DNA from: a virus
Reading direction: 5' to 3' (one strand)
Length of the DNA: 28,459 nt
IMG/VR virus record: IMGVR_UViG_3300032326_000319
Span: 1-28,459 of that record
How positions within the stretch are numbered: position 1 is the first letter of the stretch; each line of letters opens with the position of its first letter. Shown here in pieces: positions 1 to 9,300 of this stretch. The position numbers and the translations under genes were made by a program. The notes under the pieces were generated by a model, which saw only the letters and a list, made by a program, of their open reading frames with translations, was not told the origin of the DNA and did not search any database.

Positions 1-317
1 TCCAAAGGTATTTGGTTATTAGGTTCACTTTTATCTACAGATTGTGATGTAAATACTTGTATTGAACCATGCCAATATACACTACTACTATCGTATATTC
101 TTGCTCTGTATTCATCACCAACCAATGGGTTAGTCAATGATGCAGTAAATGTTAATAACGATTGGTATTTATCATAAGAATAATTCCCTAAAGAAGATGT
201 GACCTTTTGGAAAGTATAAAGATTTTCAGTTTCCCACTTCAATCCAACTGCATTAGTGCATGCTTGATCTATTCTAATGGTATTTATGTTGCTCGCAGAT
301 ATGTAATATCCTATCAT
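1..317 (-). CDS. Unknown phage protein, N-terminal part, runs off the left edge
   Basis: An open frame starts at the ATG at 317 and continues without a stop to position 1, giving about 105 residues of an incomplete protein. An in-frame TAA lies eight codons upstream of the ATG, so this is the first possible start. The translation begins MIGYYISASNINT and contains a beta-rich stretch with a GDEYRARIYDSSSVYWHG-type run, which would suit a virion or fibre domain. I do not recognise the family. It follows the tail tube gene but is separated from it by a strong terminator, and it has its own TTGTTATAT-containing leader, so it probably begins a new transcription unit. The function is open; the coding call rests on the uninterrupted frame and plausible amino-acid use. 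Confidence 0.7.
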   Translation of the reverse strand, partial: MIGYYISASNINTIRIDQACTNAVGLKWETENLYTFQKVTSSLGNYSYDKYQSLLTFTASLTNPLVGDEYRARIYDSSSVYWHGSIQVFTSQSVDKSEPNNQIPL

Positions 318-348
318 TATGTTAGATTTATCTTGTCTTTATATAATA

Positions 349-358
349 ATATAACAAC
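349..358 (-). promoter_or_regulatory. TTGTTATAT leader motif
   Basis: On the minus strand this reads GTTGTTATAT. It lies 31 nt upstream of the ATG at 317 and directly downstream of the terminator at 383-412. The same word occurs at 9709-9718, 12220-12229, 14710-14719 and 16016-16025, always at the start of a gene group or candidate RNA. It may be a promoter element, but the function is inferred only from recurrence and placement. Confidence 0.35.
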
Positions 359-382
359 TTTATCTACAAAAATAGTATATAA

Positions 383-412
383 TAAAAAAAGGGTGGAATA
401 TTTCCACCCTTT
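383..412 (-). terminator. Rho-independent terminator after the tail tube gene
   Basis: A perfect 11-bp stem (AAAGGGTGGAA with TTCCACCCTTT) closes a 3-nt loop and is followed on the minus strand by a run of seven T. It lies 25 nt beyond the stop of the gene at 438-983 and should end the scaffold-capsid-tube transcript. Confidence 0.88.
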
Positions 413-437
413 ACCATATATACATCTATACTGTGTA

Positions 438-983
438 TTAACTGTTTGTTCCGTATACGATTGTAGGTTTTACGGTCAAATTACCAAATGCACTAGTGAA
501 GCTAGAACCAGAAACAAATGATGCTGGTAATGGCTCTTGTCCAGTGAATGTAATTGAATAACCATAAAGGTCTCCTAAAGCAGCTCCAGTTTGGATAGTT
601 CCAGCAGTTACATCAGCTCCTTCTCTTTCACCAACCAATAGGGTATCACCCTGCATAGTTTGTACAAAGATTTGAGGTCTTCCGTATGCCATCAACTTTA
701 GTTGAGTAGTCATTTCGTTTGTTAACTTCTTTAGATTAAGGGTTAATTCTTGTGAAAAGAATGTAGTACCATTATCTCTAGAAGTATTTACAGTTTCAGT
801 ATAGCTTGAGTTGCCCTTTAGTTCGTATTGGTAAACAACTGAACCAGATGGTACTGCGGTTACTTCACCGTTTCCGTTTTTAGTAAAAGAACCGGTAGTA
901 AAGTTTAAGAAATATACAGCGGTTATACCACCGATACTATCCTTACATACTTCGTTTCTTCCTGCTGATAAATTACAAGCCAT
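438..983 (-). CDS. Major tail tube protein (probable)
   Basis: This 181-residue protein starts MACNLSAGRNEVCKD and carries the pattern I know from tube proteins of Bacteroidetes phages: a Cys-containing N-terminal arm, a YELKG strand, an SRDNGTTFF segment, an LKKLT helix region, and an AYGRP...GDTLLVGEREGADVT core ending in an aromatic-rich beta strand. Length and position fit a siphovirus tail tube subunit, which stacks in hexamers around the tape measure to form the DNA conduit. It is the last gene of the scaffold-capsid-tube group, 78 nt downstream of the capsid gene. A GC hairpin lies in that gap and a terminator follows. Another head-decoration or head-tail role is possible; the tail tube is the best reading from sequence alone. 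Confidence 0.7.
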   Translation of the reverse strand: MACNLSAGRNEVCKDSIGGITAVYFLNFTTGSFTKNGNGEVTAVPSGSVVYQYELKGNSSYTETVNTSRDNGTTFFSQELTLNLKKLTNEMTTQLKLMAYGRPQIFVQTMQGDTLLVGEREGADVTAGTIQTGAALGDLYGYSITFTGQEPLPASFVSGSSFTSAFGNLTVKPTIVYGTNS

Positions 984-1028
984 ATTATTTAAGTTTTTTA
1001 GTTATTGTTTAATTTCTTTGATATAAGT

Positions 1029-1048
1029 AGGGGAGTTTTACCTCCCCT
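1029..1048 (-). other. GC-rich hairpin between capsid and tail tube genes
   Basis: A perfect 7-bp inverted repeat (AGGGGAG and CTCCCCT) with a 6-nt loop sits 14 nt after the capsid stop codon. No T run follows on either strand, so it is not a classical terminator. In a highly expressed transcript it could slow 3' exonucleases or partly attenuate read-through and so set the capsid-to-tube ratio; this role is inferred. Confidence 0.5.
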
Positions 1049-1061
1049 TTGATTATCAAAA

Positions 1062-2012
1062 TTATGGTAAGTGGATAGCGATGTCACTACCGATACCAAA
1101 CTGAGTACCAGCTGTATATCTCATTACAATTCTGTAGTTTTGAGAACCGTCAATGTTAGCCATATCCAATACTCTTACTTCGTTGTAATCACTCATCAAA
1201 CCAGTACCGAAGAACAAGTTTGATTTTTCAGCAGCTACTACTTGAGAAGCTCCCAAACCTGGACACAATGCCAATTCGATACCATTGAAGTTCATTGGTT
1301 TTTCACCAACGTTCATCATATTGTTGTATCCGTTAGCACCTTGTGCTCCACCAGCCAATGCCTGCTGATATGCTTTAGCAACATTAGTAGGTACATAGAT
1401 AGTAAGGTCTTCTTTGCCATATACTTCAGCAGGGATAGCATCAACCAATGCATTAAGAGCAGTCAATACGTTTGCAGAAGTGATAGAACCAGATACAGAA
1501 GATCTAACTACTGCGTCAGATCCACCAGCTGCGAAAGAAGCAGAAAGAGCAGGGAATAATCCACCGAACTGTCCGTTAGTTGCAGCATTACCTTGCCAGA
1601 TAGAGATTTCAGTAGCTTCAGCTACTTTACCACCTACATAAGATACTAAGTAATCGTTGAAAGAAGCAGGGATTTCATCGAATGCGGAAAATCCTAACTG
1701 AAGAGCTTCCCAGCTATCTACGAATTCTTGCTTACAAAGTTGTAAGTTAACTTGCAATTCTTTTGGTTCCAATATTCTTTCTGTAAGAGCTACAGTTCCA
1801 GAAGTAGTGAAATCGCAAGATGCGTTGTTTACAATGCTATCTACAGCAATCTTTTGGATTACTTGCTTGTACTTAACATTAGGAACAATAGTGATGTACT
1901 GATTATCCAAAGTTCTAGCACTCAACAATGCTGCTGCAATGTATTTTCCAGCGAACTCACCTGCGTAGGTAGAAGTTACTGAAGGTTGTTGAAAGTTTTG
2001 TTTTCTTTTCAT
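1062..2012 (-). CDS. Major capsid protein, HK97-like (probable)
   Basis: This 316-residue protein is rich in Ala, Ser and Gly and follows directly after an acidic scaffold-like gene, the standard order for HK97-fold capsid proteins. The N-terminus (residues 9-32, QPSVTSTYAGEFAGKYIAA...) is a hydrophobic/Gly arm. The middle holds an EFVDSWEALQLGF segment and a Gly/Ala-rich stretch around SASFAAGGSDAV. The C-terminal half has DLTIYVPTNVAKAY and NLFFGTGLMSDYNEVRVLDM, which look like the A-domain and P-domain strands of this fold. It assembles the icosahedral shell around the scaffold. The N-terminal arm is echoed inside the protease encoded at 18260-19588. The ATG lies 14 nt after the scaffold stop codon. 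The fold assignment is from pattern and context, not an alignment. Confidence 0.85.
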   Translation of the reverse strand: MKRKQNFQQPSVTSTYAGEFAGKYIAAALLSARTLDNQYITIVPNVKYKQVIQKIAVDSIVNNASCDFTTSGTVALTERILEPKELQVNLQLCKQEFVDSWEALQLGFSAFDEIPASFNDYLVSYVGGKVAEATEISIWQGNAATNGQFGGLFPALSASFAAGGSDAVVRSSVSGSITSANVLTALNALVDAIPAEVYGKEDLTIYVPTNVAKAYQQALAGGAQGANGYNNMMNVGEKPMNFNGIELALCPGLGASQVVAAEKSNLFFGTGLMSDYNEVRVLDMANIDGSQNYRIVMRYTAGTQFGIGSDIAIHLP

Positions 2013-2026
2013 TTTGTTAATTTTTT

Positions 2027-2617
2027 TTATTTATATAATTTAGATAGGAAAGATGATTGTGCGTTTTTAGTCACTTTCACATTTGCTACCTTACTCATTT
2101 TCTCAATAGGTGCTCCATTCAATTTTGGGAGTTCTTCTTCATCATCTTCCAAATCTACAATATCAGCATCTTTATCTACTACCTCTTCTTTCATCTTTGG
2201 TAGTGCATCCTCAAACTTAGCCATCTTCTTCTCCATCTCTTCAATTCTGTAAGCCAATTGAGTAAGTGGGTCTTCATCACCAGGTAATGGTCCAACTTCT
2301 TCAGTAACTTCAGCCATCTCTTCAACAATATCTTCAATTCTATCTGTAATATCTACATCTTCTCTTTCAGTGATTATACCACCTGCGGTTTCAATTTTGA
2401 TAAGGATTTCGTTTCCAGACTCATCTCTAAGTACCAATTCATGTTCGCCATCTGGAGCAGGTACTTTACCTTCTTCAGTTACAACTTCAACTGGCTGTCC
2501 AACATCAAATGAAGGAGACTCGACAACAGTTCCGTCAACCAATTTAGCTTCAGTCATCTTAGTTTCGCTTTTGCTTAAAAGGGTTACGATTTTATCTAAT
2601 ACATTTTTTGCGTTCAT
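2027..2617 (-). CDS. Capsid scaffolding/core protein (probable)
   Basis: This acidic 196-residue protein lies immediately upstream of the capsid gene. Residues of roughly 25-75 form a small beta domain with the pattern LVDGTVVESPSFDVGQPV and DGEHELVLRDESGNEI, which I know from scaffold-type proteins of Bacteroidetes phages. It is followed by very acidic helical segments (DRIEDIVEEMAEV, QLAYRIEEMEKKMAKFEDAL) that should form a coiled coil, and a basic C-terminus ending SFLSKLYK. An acidic coiled-coil body with a basic tail that contacts capsid subunits is typical of scaffolds, which are removed before DNA packaging. The N-terminal beta domain could have another role, but context makes scaffold the best call. 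Confidence 0.75.
   Translation of the reverse strand: MNAKNVLDKIVTLLSKSETKMTEAKLVDGTVVESPSFDVGQPVEVVTEEGKVPAPDGEHELVLRDESGNEILIKIETAGGIITEREDVDITDRIEDIVEEMAEVTEEVGPLPGDEDPLTQLAYRIEEMEKKMAKFEDALPKMKEEVVDKDADIVDLEDDEEELPKLNGAPIEKMSKVANVKVTKNAQSSFLSKLYK
2028..2035 (-). promoter_or_regulatory. TATAAATA box ahead of the capsid gene
   Basis: The minus strand reads TATAAATA, identical to the T4 late promoter core, 15 nt upstream of the capsid ATG. It overlaps the last codons and stop of the scaffold gene (TAT AAA TAA), so it may simply be coding sequence. It is listed because a late-sigma-like protein is encoded at 16036-16956. Confidence 0.2.
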
Positions 2618-2669
2618 AATAATATTATTTTTTAATTTAACAATTCTATTTTAATTTATATTACTTTTT

Positions 2670-4205
2670 TTATACTAACCAAGTAAAATTAGTTGAACCA
2701 GTCACAAATAAGTGGTAAGTATATCTACTATCTTGTGTTATTGTACCACCTGTTGCTTTAGGTATTCCATCGTATCGTATGATTGCAACCCCAGCAGATC
2801 CTGACTCAGGTGATATTCCAGCAGTACCACCTGCTCCATATACACCAATACCATCAGCTCCTGAACCAGAAGGTGAATAACCACCTCCTCCAGGTGCGTA
2901 TCTTAATGGAGTTGAGAATATATCTAACAATATACCATCTCCACCTTTTCCACCAACTAAACCGATTACATCTCCACCAACTTGACCAGCACCGCCACCG
3001 CCGCCACCAGCTCCTATTAGTTGAAAACTAGAAGTTCCAGCAGTATCAAATGTATGGAATGTGTTTCCTCCACTCTGTGTTATAGTACCACCTGTTGCTT
3101 TTGGTGTACCTGCATATTTAATTATTACAGCACCTGTGGAACCTGAAGTGGCTGCTCTAGGTGCTTGAGTTCCTACGTTTGTAAATCCACCATTACCACC
3201 ATTACCATATATACCAGAACCAGGAGTACCTGATAGATTTTGTTGGTTACCAGCTCCTCCAGGTCCATATAATACAGGCGTACCAGTGAAGTTTAATGAA
3301 ATACCATTACCACCATTTTGCCCTGAACCAGAAACTCCAGCTCCACCACCACCTCCGGCTCCACCAACTCCACCTACTGAAACTGATGTACCACCATTGT
3401 TACCAAATCCAGAATAAGATGCGGTTGGTTGTAATCCAATACCTACTATTCTATTTTCGTCAGTACCTCCACCTGATCCACCATTACCATCGTTATCTCC
3501 AGCATTTCCATCTTTAGCGCCACCACCACCTAATGCAGTTACACCAAATAATACAGTATTTTCTCCTCTAGATCCTGTTATAGGAACTGTAATACCGTTA
3601 CCAGGAGCTCCACCAGCACCAACTACAATTGGATATATTTGTAAAAGTAATGGATTAAAAGAACCTGTGATTACACCACCTGCTCCACCACCATTACCTC
3701 TTTCTGGTTGTCTGCTACCTCCACCACCACCTGCTACTGCAAGAAACTCAATAGTTAGAGGAGGTTGAACAATTCCACCACCATTATTACCCCATTGACC
3801 ATAAAAATCTAGATTAACAGGTAGTCCTGTATATGAAGCAGTTGGTTGTAATCCAATACCCCCAATTCCACCACCACCACCAGATCCTCCATTAGAACCG
3901 GTATCGTTACTTCTCCGTCCTGCACCACCACCTATTGCGGTTGTAGCGAATAGTGTAGTATTAACACCATTAGTTTCAGGTGCTCCACCATTACCAACTA
4001 CAATTGGATATGTAGTATTTCTTTGTGGAATAAATGAACCTGTGATTACACCTCCACCTCCGCCACCACCAGCACCTATAGAAGGTACAGATAATGAAGC
4101 AGAAGCTGCCCCACCACCACCAGCAACACCAATATATTTAACACGAAATGCTCGCTTTTTACCTAGTGCTTCCTGTACATTAAATAAGGTATTTATTTGT
4201 GGCAT
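2670..4205 (-). CDS. Glycine-rich adhesin/tail fibre tip protein
   Basis: This 511-residue protein is dominated by poly-Gly runs (for example GGGGGGG and GGAGGGGGAG). It contains tandem copies of a glycine-rich module. Recognisable repeats are YPIVVGNGGAP / YPIVVGAGGAP and GIGLQPTASYTG / GIGLQPTASYSG. A unit with the pattern GTPKATGGTITQSGG...HTF occurs twice, the second copy ending the protein. Poly-glycine blocks of this kind can form polyglycine-II sandwiches in phage receptor-binding tips such as those of T4-like gp38 adhesins, so host-surface recognition is likely. It follows the terminase and fibre genes, and the same terminal unit ends the neighbouring protein at 4532-5335. Partnership with a particular fibre cannot be read from sequence. 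Confidence 0.7.
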   Translation of the reverse strand: MPQINTLFNVQEALGKKRAFRVKYIGVAGGGGAASASLSVPSIGAGGGGGGGVITGSFIPQRNTTYPIVVGNGGAPETNGVNTTLFATTAIGGGAGRRSNDTGSNGGSGGGGGIGGIGLQPTASYTGLPVNLDFYGQWGNNGGGIVQPPLTIEFLAVAGGGGGSRQPERGNGGGAGGVITGSFNPLLLQIYPIVVGAGGAPGNGITVPITGSRGENTVLFGVTALGGGGAKDGNAGDNDGNGGSGGGTDENRIVGIGLQPTASYSGFGNNGGTSVSVGGVGGAGGGGGAGVSGSGQNGGNGISLNFTGTPVLYGPGGAGNQQNLSGTPGSGIYGNGGNGGFTNVGTQAPRAATSGSTGAVIIKYAGTPKATGGTITQSGGNTFHTFDTAGTSSFQLIGAGGGGGGAGQVGGDVIGLVGGKGGDGILLDIFSTPLRYAPGGGGYSPSGSGADGIGVYGAGGTAGISPESGSAGVAIIRYDGIPKATGGTITQDSRYTYHLFVTGSTNFTWLV

Positions 4206-4633
4206 AAAATTATCTTAAAGCAATAATTAGTGATGCGTTTGATGAAGCGGATACCGCTGTAAATATACCTGGAACAAATCCTTGAATTGTTGCAAAAGTA
4301 AGAACTGAACCATCATAGGTTTTAGCAGTTACATCACCTTCAACTCCAACATATAATCCACCTGCTACAAATCCAAATGCAGGATTGTCAGGAGTTGAGT
4401 TATTGAATGCTGAACCTGATACAGGTACTACATTTACTCCACCTACGAATTGTGGATTAGTAATATATGAGCTTTGTGTTTCTAATTTCATATTTTTATT
4501 ATTTATTTATTTAACAATTATATTCCTTTTTTTAGTATGTAAATGTTCCATCTGTTGTAAAGGTATGGTATGTATATCCACCACTTTGTGTTATTGTACC
4601 ACCACTTGCGCGAGGTGTGCCTAAATATCTTAA
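2687..4633 (-). repeat. Three dispersed copies of a GGTITQ-coding unit
   Basis: Segments at about 2670-2777, 3018-3125 and 4532-4633 all encode a G(T/I)P(K/R)A(T/S)GGTITQ...(Y/F)HxF unit and are visibly similar at the DNA level. They end or divide the two glycine-rich proteins. Such repeats are good substrates for recombination between adhesin genes. Confidence 0.65.
4210..4491 (-). CDS. Small virion-associated protein (spike/structural, putative)
   Basis: The 93-residue product has an extended N-terminus (YITNPQFVGGVNVVPVSGSAF), a middle GGLYVGVEGDVTAKTYDGSVLTFATIQGFVPG and a Ser/Ala-rich end (TAVSASSNASLIIALR). The pattern of a Gly-Asp-Val strand, a threonine/Gly turn, a phenylalanine strand, and a final Pro-Gly-x-(F/L) followed by small residues is one I know from small structural proteins of marine and freshwater phages. 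It sits between the two glycine-rich proteins, so it is most likely a virion surface or fibre component. The leader holds an ATTGTTAAAT word 17 nt upstream of the ATG, the same spacing as at the scaffold gene. The exact role is unknown. Confidence 0.55.
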   Translation of the reverse strand: MKLETQSSYITNPQFVGGVNVVPVSGSAFNNSTPDNPAFGFVAGGLYVGVEGDVTAKTYDGSVLTFATIQGFVPGIFTAVSASSNASLIIALR

Positions 4634-5335
4634 TATAAATACACCACCTACACCTGCTCCTGAGCTCTGACCACTGTCACCACCCCCACCACCATCACCT
4701 CTTTGTGTACCACCACTAACGCTAGTACCACTACCACCAGCACAATAAGTTACTCCATCTAACCAAGCTCTTCCAGCTGAATTATGTGTACCATCATTAC
4801 TAGCTGCACCACCACCGAAACCTGCGATTGGAGCTGAACCTGTACTTTTACCTTGACCATTACTACCAAATCCTGATATTGGTGAGCCAGCTGTATTAGA
4901 ACCGCCAGTAGTGGTAGTACCTATTCCAGTTGCAGCTCCACCTCCACCAGATCCACCACTTCTACCATTTCTTAAAGCATTAGTTACCCCTGCTCCTCCA
5001 CCACCTCCACCAGGAGCTGTATATGTTGTACCTAAAATTATTGCAGATGATTGACCACCATCATTACCTTGTGAAGAACTATTTGTTTGAGATGAACCCG
5101 CACCGCCAATTGTTACACTTATTGATGCTGGCGAAACTAAAGTTAAAGATGATGATACAAACCTACCAGCTCCACCACCACCTGCTCTTTGGTTTCCAAA
5201 AGTTCCACCAGATGCTCCACCACCAACTAATAGCCAATCAATAGAAAGTTGTGCTTCTTGTAAAACATCATCCATTCTATCATCACCTAAAAATATATCG
5301 TTGATTAAAGCCCCTCCTAAATATACTTGTCTCAT
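4532..5335 (-). CDS. Glycine-rich adhesin-like protein
   Basis: This 267-residue protein begins with a short non-repetitive segment (MRQVYLGGALINDIFLGDD). It then enters glycine-rich sequence with blocks such as GGGGGGAG and GGSGGGGAA separated by Ser/Thr-rich turns, and closes with GTPRASGGTITQ...YHTFTTDGTFTY. That closing unit matches the repeats in the protein at 2670-4205, so the two share a domain by duplication. The likely role is a receptor-binding tip or fibre-associated adhesin. The ATG overlaps the stop of the upstream 68-residue gene by 4 nt, implying translational coupling. Confidence 0.65.
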   Translation of the reverse strand: MRQVYLGGALINDIFLGDDRMDDVLQEAQLSIDWLLVGGGASGGTFGNQRAGGGGAGRFVSSSLTLVSPASISVTIGGAGSSQTNSSSQGNDGGQSSAIILGTTYTAPGGGGGGAGVTNALRNGRSGGSGGGGAATGIGTTTTGGSNTAGSPISGFGSNGQGKSTGSAPIAGFGGGAASNDGTHNSAGRAWLDGVTYCAGGSGTSVSGGTQRGDGGGGGDSGQSSGAGVGGVFILRYLGTPRASGGTITQSGGYTYHTFTTDGTFTY

Positions 5336-5538
5336 AATGTGTTTCGTAAATGTCTTATATAATAAATTGTATCATCTTCGTTTACAGATATATCATAAGC
5401 TGAACTATTATTTTCTAATTCATCAATATAAATTAAATCATATAAAAATAAATTATCTTCTATTTGTGAAGTAAAATAGTATGTCTGTATTTCAGGATTA
5501 GATTGTATCCAATTTTCTATTTTTTCTTTATTAGTCAT
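5332..5538 (-). CDS. Small acidic protein of unknown function
   Basis: The product is 68 residues, acidic, and rich in Tyr, Asn and Ile (IQTYYFTSQIEDNLFLYDLIYIDELE). There is no signal peptide or membrane segment. It is coupled to its neighbours: the stop overlaps the start of the glycine-rich protein, and the start follows the LamG-like gene by 10 nt. Its place between two adhesin genes suggests a fibre chaperone or small virion part, but nothing in the sequence shows this. I do not recognise it. Confidence 0.5.
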   Translation of the reverse strand: MTNKEKIENWIQSNPEIQTYYFTSQIEDNLFLYDLIYIDELENNSSAYDISVNEDDTIYYIRHLRNTL

Positions 5539-5548
5539 AATCTGTTTA

Positions 5549-6376
5549 TTATGTTGCTATACACCATTTATTAGCAAGGTAAGCTACTACTTCGTTTCTC
5601 TCAAACTCACTTAAAACTCTATTGTATTGTATTATTTCACATAAATGTGTTCCAATAGGCATTGCTTCCGCTACTGAGTTTGTACCATATCTACCTAATG
5701 TATGAAATTGTCTAAATAATCTTGTTTGAGTATCATTACCACTTGTATTTGTTGCAGTTAAAGTTCTTCCTCTAAATGCTCTTCTAGTAGCACCATTATT
5801 TTCCCTAACTGCAATTATATCTCTAAAATTATTATCATCAAAATATTGTACCGCACTAGCACCAGCTCCAAAATCATATATACCTGTAGGTTGAAAAGGA
5901 GTTATACCAATTCTATTTTCCGCAAATAATACCCCTCTATCAGTTGAATTATTAAATCTAGCTAACAAATAACCTAATTTATCAACTGCTTCTTTGTTAT
6001 ATACAAAAAATGTCATACCATCAGGATGTGAAGTAGTATTAGTTTTAGGCCCTTGTACAATAGCACTATCATCTGCAGTATTCCAACTACTAGCTAAGTA
6101 TTGAGTAGGCATTGCGGTTACTCTAGCTGCATTTAATGAAGGATTAGATAATGATGCAACTAATGAAAATCTTAAAGTAGATCCACCACCACTAGGCGCT
6201 TGTGGATTTAATGTATGTGATGTAACACCACCCACTTTAGATGTTATTGTTGCAATTTCGGTACCTGATAAAGTATAGAAATCACGATTGCTAAAATCAA
6301 CCCAAAATGTTAGATTTGCTAAATCATTTGGATTAAATCTATTTGATAAATTTGCAAAAGGTGTGAATAATCCCAT
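5549..6376 (-). CDS. LamG/concanavalin-like tail fibre protein (putative)
   Basis: The 275-residue protein opens with NLTFWVDFSNRDFYTLSGTEI and ends LCEIIQYNRVLSEFERNEVVAYLANKWCIAT. The closing pattern (E-I-(I)-x-Y-N-R-x-L-S-x-x-E-R-x-x-V-x-x-Y-L-x-x-K-W) is the hallmark C-terminal strand and helix of LamG/concanavalin-like lectin domains in phage and environmental fibre proteins. The body is beta-rich with Asn/Thr turns. It should act as a carbohydrate-binding part of a tail fibre. It follows the 1015-residue collagen-like fibre by one nucleotide and so belongs to the same adhesin operon. Confidence 0.7.
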   Translation of the reverse strand: MGLFTPFANLSNRFNPNDLANLTFWVDFSNRDFYTLSGTEIATITSKVGGVTSHTLNPQAPSGGGSTLRFSLVASLSNPSLNAARVTAMPTQYLASSWNTADDSAIVQGPKTNTTSHPDGMTFFVYNKEAVDKLGYLLARFNNSTDRGVLFAENRIGITPFQPTGIYDFGAGASAVQYFDDNNFRDIIAVRENNGATRRAFRGRTLTATNTSGNDTQTRLFRQFHTLGRYGTNSVAEAMPIGTHLCEIIQYNRVLSEFERNEVVAYLANKWCIAT

Positions 6377-6377
6377 A

Positions 6378-9300
6378 TTATACTAATCTATTTACTGCTA
6401 CTAAATTAACTGATGATGTATCAAATGATATGAGTGTTAGTATATCTCTACTTCCACTCGCAGATGCTACATAGAATGAACCTGTTGGTTGTCTAACATT
6501 AGAACTAAATGATGCAGTTGATGCAGTATTAGTATTTACCAAAATGTTAGATACTTCGCCAGGTTTTATATTTGTTATGTTAAAGAAAGTTGTTGCACTT
6601 GCTCCTAATGTTACGGTGTGGAAATCTCCAGCGTTTAAGTCCACAGATGCAGTATTAGAAGATACTGTAATAGATACCACATTACCTTGTGCCGAACCAG
6701 TCACTGTTAGGGAACCAGTTATGATAGCTGAACCAGTAAATGGAAACGATGCTCCACTTACACCGCTAGTTCCTGAAGTTCCATTTACACCACTAGTTCC
6801 AGTAAGTCCTGAAGTACCTGAAGTACCATTTACTCCATTTATTCCACTCGTACCATTAACTCCGTTGATGCCTGATGTACCATTTACTCCAGATGTACCA
6901 GCTGCTCCATTTACTCCACTTGTTCCGTTGATACCACTAGTACCATTTACACCACTAGTACCACTTGTTCCAGCGGTTATATTGGATGCGGATACAATGT
7001 AAAGTGTATTATCATCAATCAAACTTGCAGTTACTAATCCTGCATAAGATGCTGATGTTAAGGTTACGATATGTTCTACTCTAGGTACAGAGAATGTATC
7101 TGTAATGTTATCTATAAGACTTCCACTAAATGAACCTGATCTCAAACTGATTGAACCAGTCACTCCAAATGAACCAGTCACTTGCGCAGAACCAGTGTAT
7201 GGGAATGCTAATGCGGTTTGACCAGATGTACCTGATGTACCAGTAACACCGGAAGTACCTGAAGTACCATTAACCCCATTCACACCACTAGTACCATTGA
7301 TACCGCTAGTTCCGTTAACACCGGAAGTTCCATTTGCTCCATTTACTCCGCTTGTACCATTAACACCTGAAGTTCCATTGACTCCACTAGTACCATCCGC
7401 TCCATTTACGCCTGATGTACCATTTATACCACTTGTTCCAAAAGTTCCATTAACTCCACTTGTTCCATTTACACCCGAAGTACCATTTACTCCAGAAGTT
7501 CCAGAACTTCCATTTACACCACTCGTACCATTTACACCACTCGTACCATCAATACCACTAGTTCCGTTGATGCCAGAGGTTCCAGATGAACCAGCAACAC
7601 CATTCACTCCAGATGTTCCACTTACACCACTAGTTCCAGAAGAACCATTAGCTCCGTTTACTCCACTCGTTCCATTAACACCAGAAGTACCAGAAGTACC
7701 TGATGGAGTTTGTGCAATTATTAGTAATATATTTTCTCCACCTGTAAAACTAAAAGAACTTGTTACAAAAGTTGCTGGAAACTCCCAATATGAGTTAGGT
7801 CCAACTTCATTACCAGTACCAAATGTCCATTTTTGGAATTGGTCTGAATTGTTTTGGTCTTGTATGATTATAGTAGAGCCTGATGGTATCAATCCTAAAA
7901 ACAAATCTACATCATCACCACTTCTATCTAAATGTGATACATTTATTTGTGTTGCGCTTTGTTGTGTTGCATTATTCCAAATTATATTAGCATTGCCAGG
8001 ATTACCAGAAGTAATATTTGTTCTTGCATTGTATGGGAAGAATGTATTAGATTGTCCATCTGCCCCATTCACACCACTTGTACCACTTACACCAGATGTG
8101 CCAGAAGTTCCACTTATACCACTAGTTCCGTTTATACCTGAAGTACCATTGATACCTGAAGTACCATTTACCCCAGAAGTACCACTTACTCCACTACTAC
8201 CAGAAGAACCAGCTGCACCATTCACACCCGATGTTCCGTTAACACCTGATGTTCCATTTACACCACTAGTTCCACTTACACCAGATGTTCCATTAGAACC
8301 AGCTGATGCAACCAATGACCAGAACATAGTTTGTGTTGCTGGATTTTGGTTTGTATTACTTCCAGCTATAGATATGTATGAACTACCATTAAATAATACT
8401 ACATCATTTACACTATATGTTGTTCCACTATTCCAAGCTCCTCTCCAAGTAAATGATGTACCAGAACTTCCGTTAACACCACTTGTACCATTTACGCCAG
8501 ATGTTCCACTTACTCCACTTGTTCCAGAAGAACCATTAGCTCCACTTGTACCAGAGGAACCATTTACTCCACTAGTTCCGTTTACACCCGAAGTTCCGTT
8601 TACACCACTTGTACCATTACTTCCTGCCTCTGCTACCAATGCCCATTTCGCAGGGTCTACATCTGGAGTGTTATTTTGATTATTTGTGATTAAAGATATA
8701 TAAGAACTACCATTGTATTCTACTACATCATTTATAGTATATACTACAGGTGTTCCTATCCATGTACCTTGCCATGTGAAGGAAGTACCTGATGTTCCAC
8801 TCACTCCAGAAGTTCCATTAACACCGCTAGTTCCGCTTACACCACTTGTACCAGCAGAACCATTTGTACCACTTACACCTGAAGTTCCAGATGTACCCGA
8901 AGTACCATTACTGAATGTAGTACCATTTACAGTAATTGAACCAGTAATTGCCAAAGAACCAGTTATTGTTTGCCCTCCAACAAATACATTAGAACCCGTA
9001 GTTGCATACGAACCTGTCTTTGCTTGCAAACTGTTAATTTCCGCATCCGCAGATGCAGTAAATGCGTTTAATGCAGATATATCTGTTTGAGTTGCATTTA
9101 CTCTAATAGTTGCAGTTCCATTGGATACAGATGCAGTTATTGTAGAACCTACAAAATCAAAAGTACCTGCTACTCCTAATAAAGCACCTTCTTCTTCTAC
9201 AATAACACCACCTGATACTACTAGTGTATTAACTTGATTTTGTAAAGATGCTAGACTCCCACTCACAGATGCACTATCTGCGTTGTAAGTAATCTCATCA

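Noticed and set aside
7297-8679. Long plus-strand proline-rich open frame (PLVPLTPEVPFTP repeats), with similar ones at 6544-7002 and 8713-9090
   Set aside because: It is the antisense of the Gly-X-Y repeats of the collagen-like fibre. The strict minus-strand pattern with structured modules explains the coding, and the plus frames have no start context.
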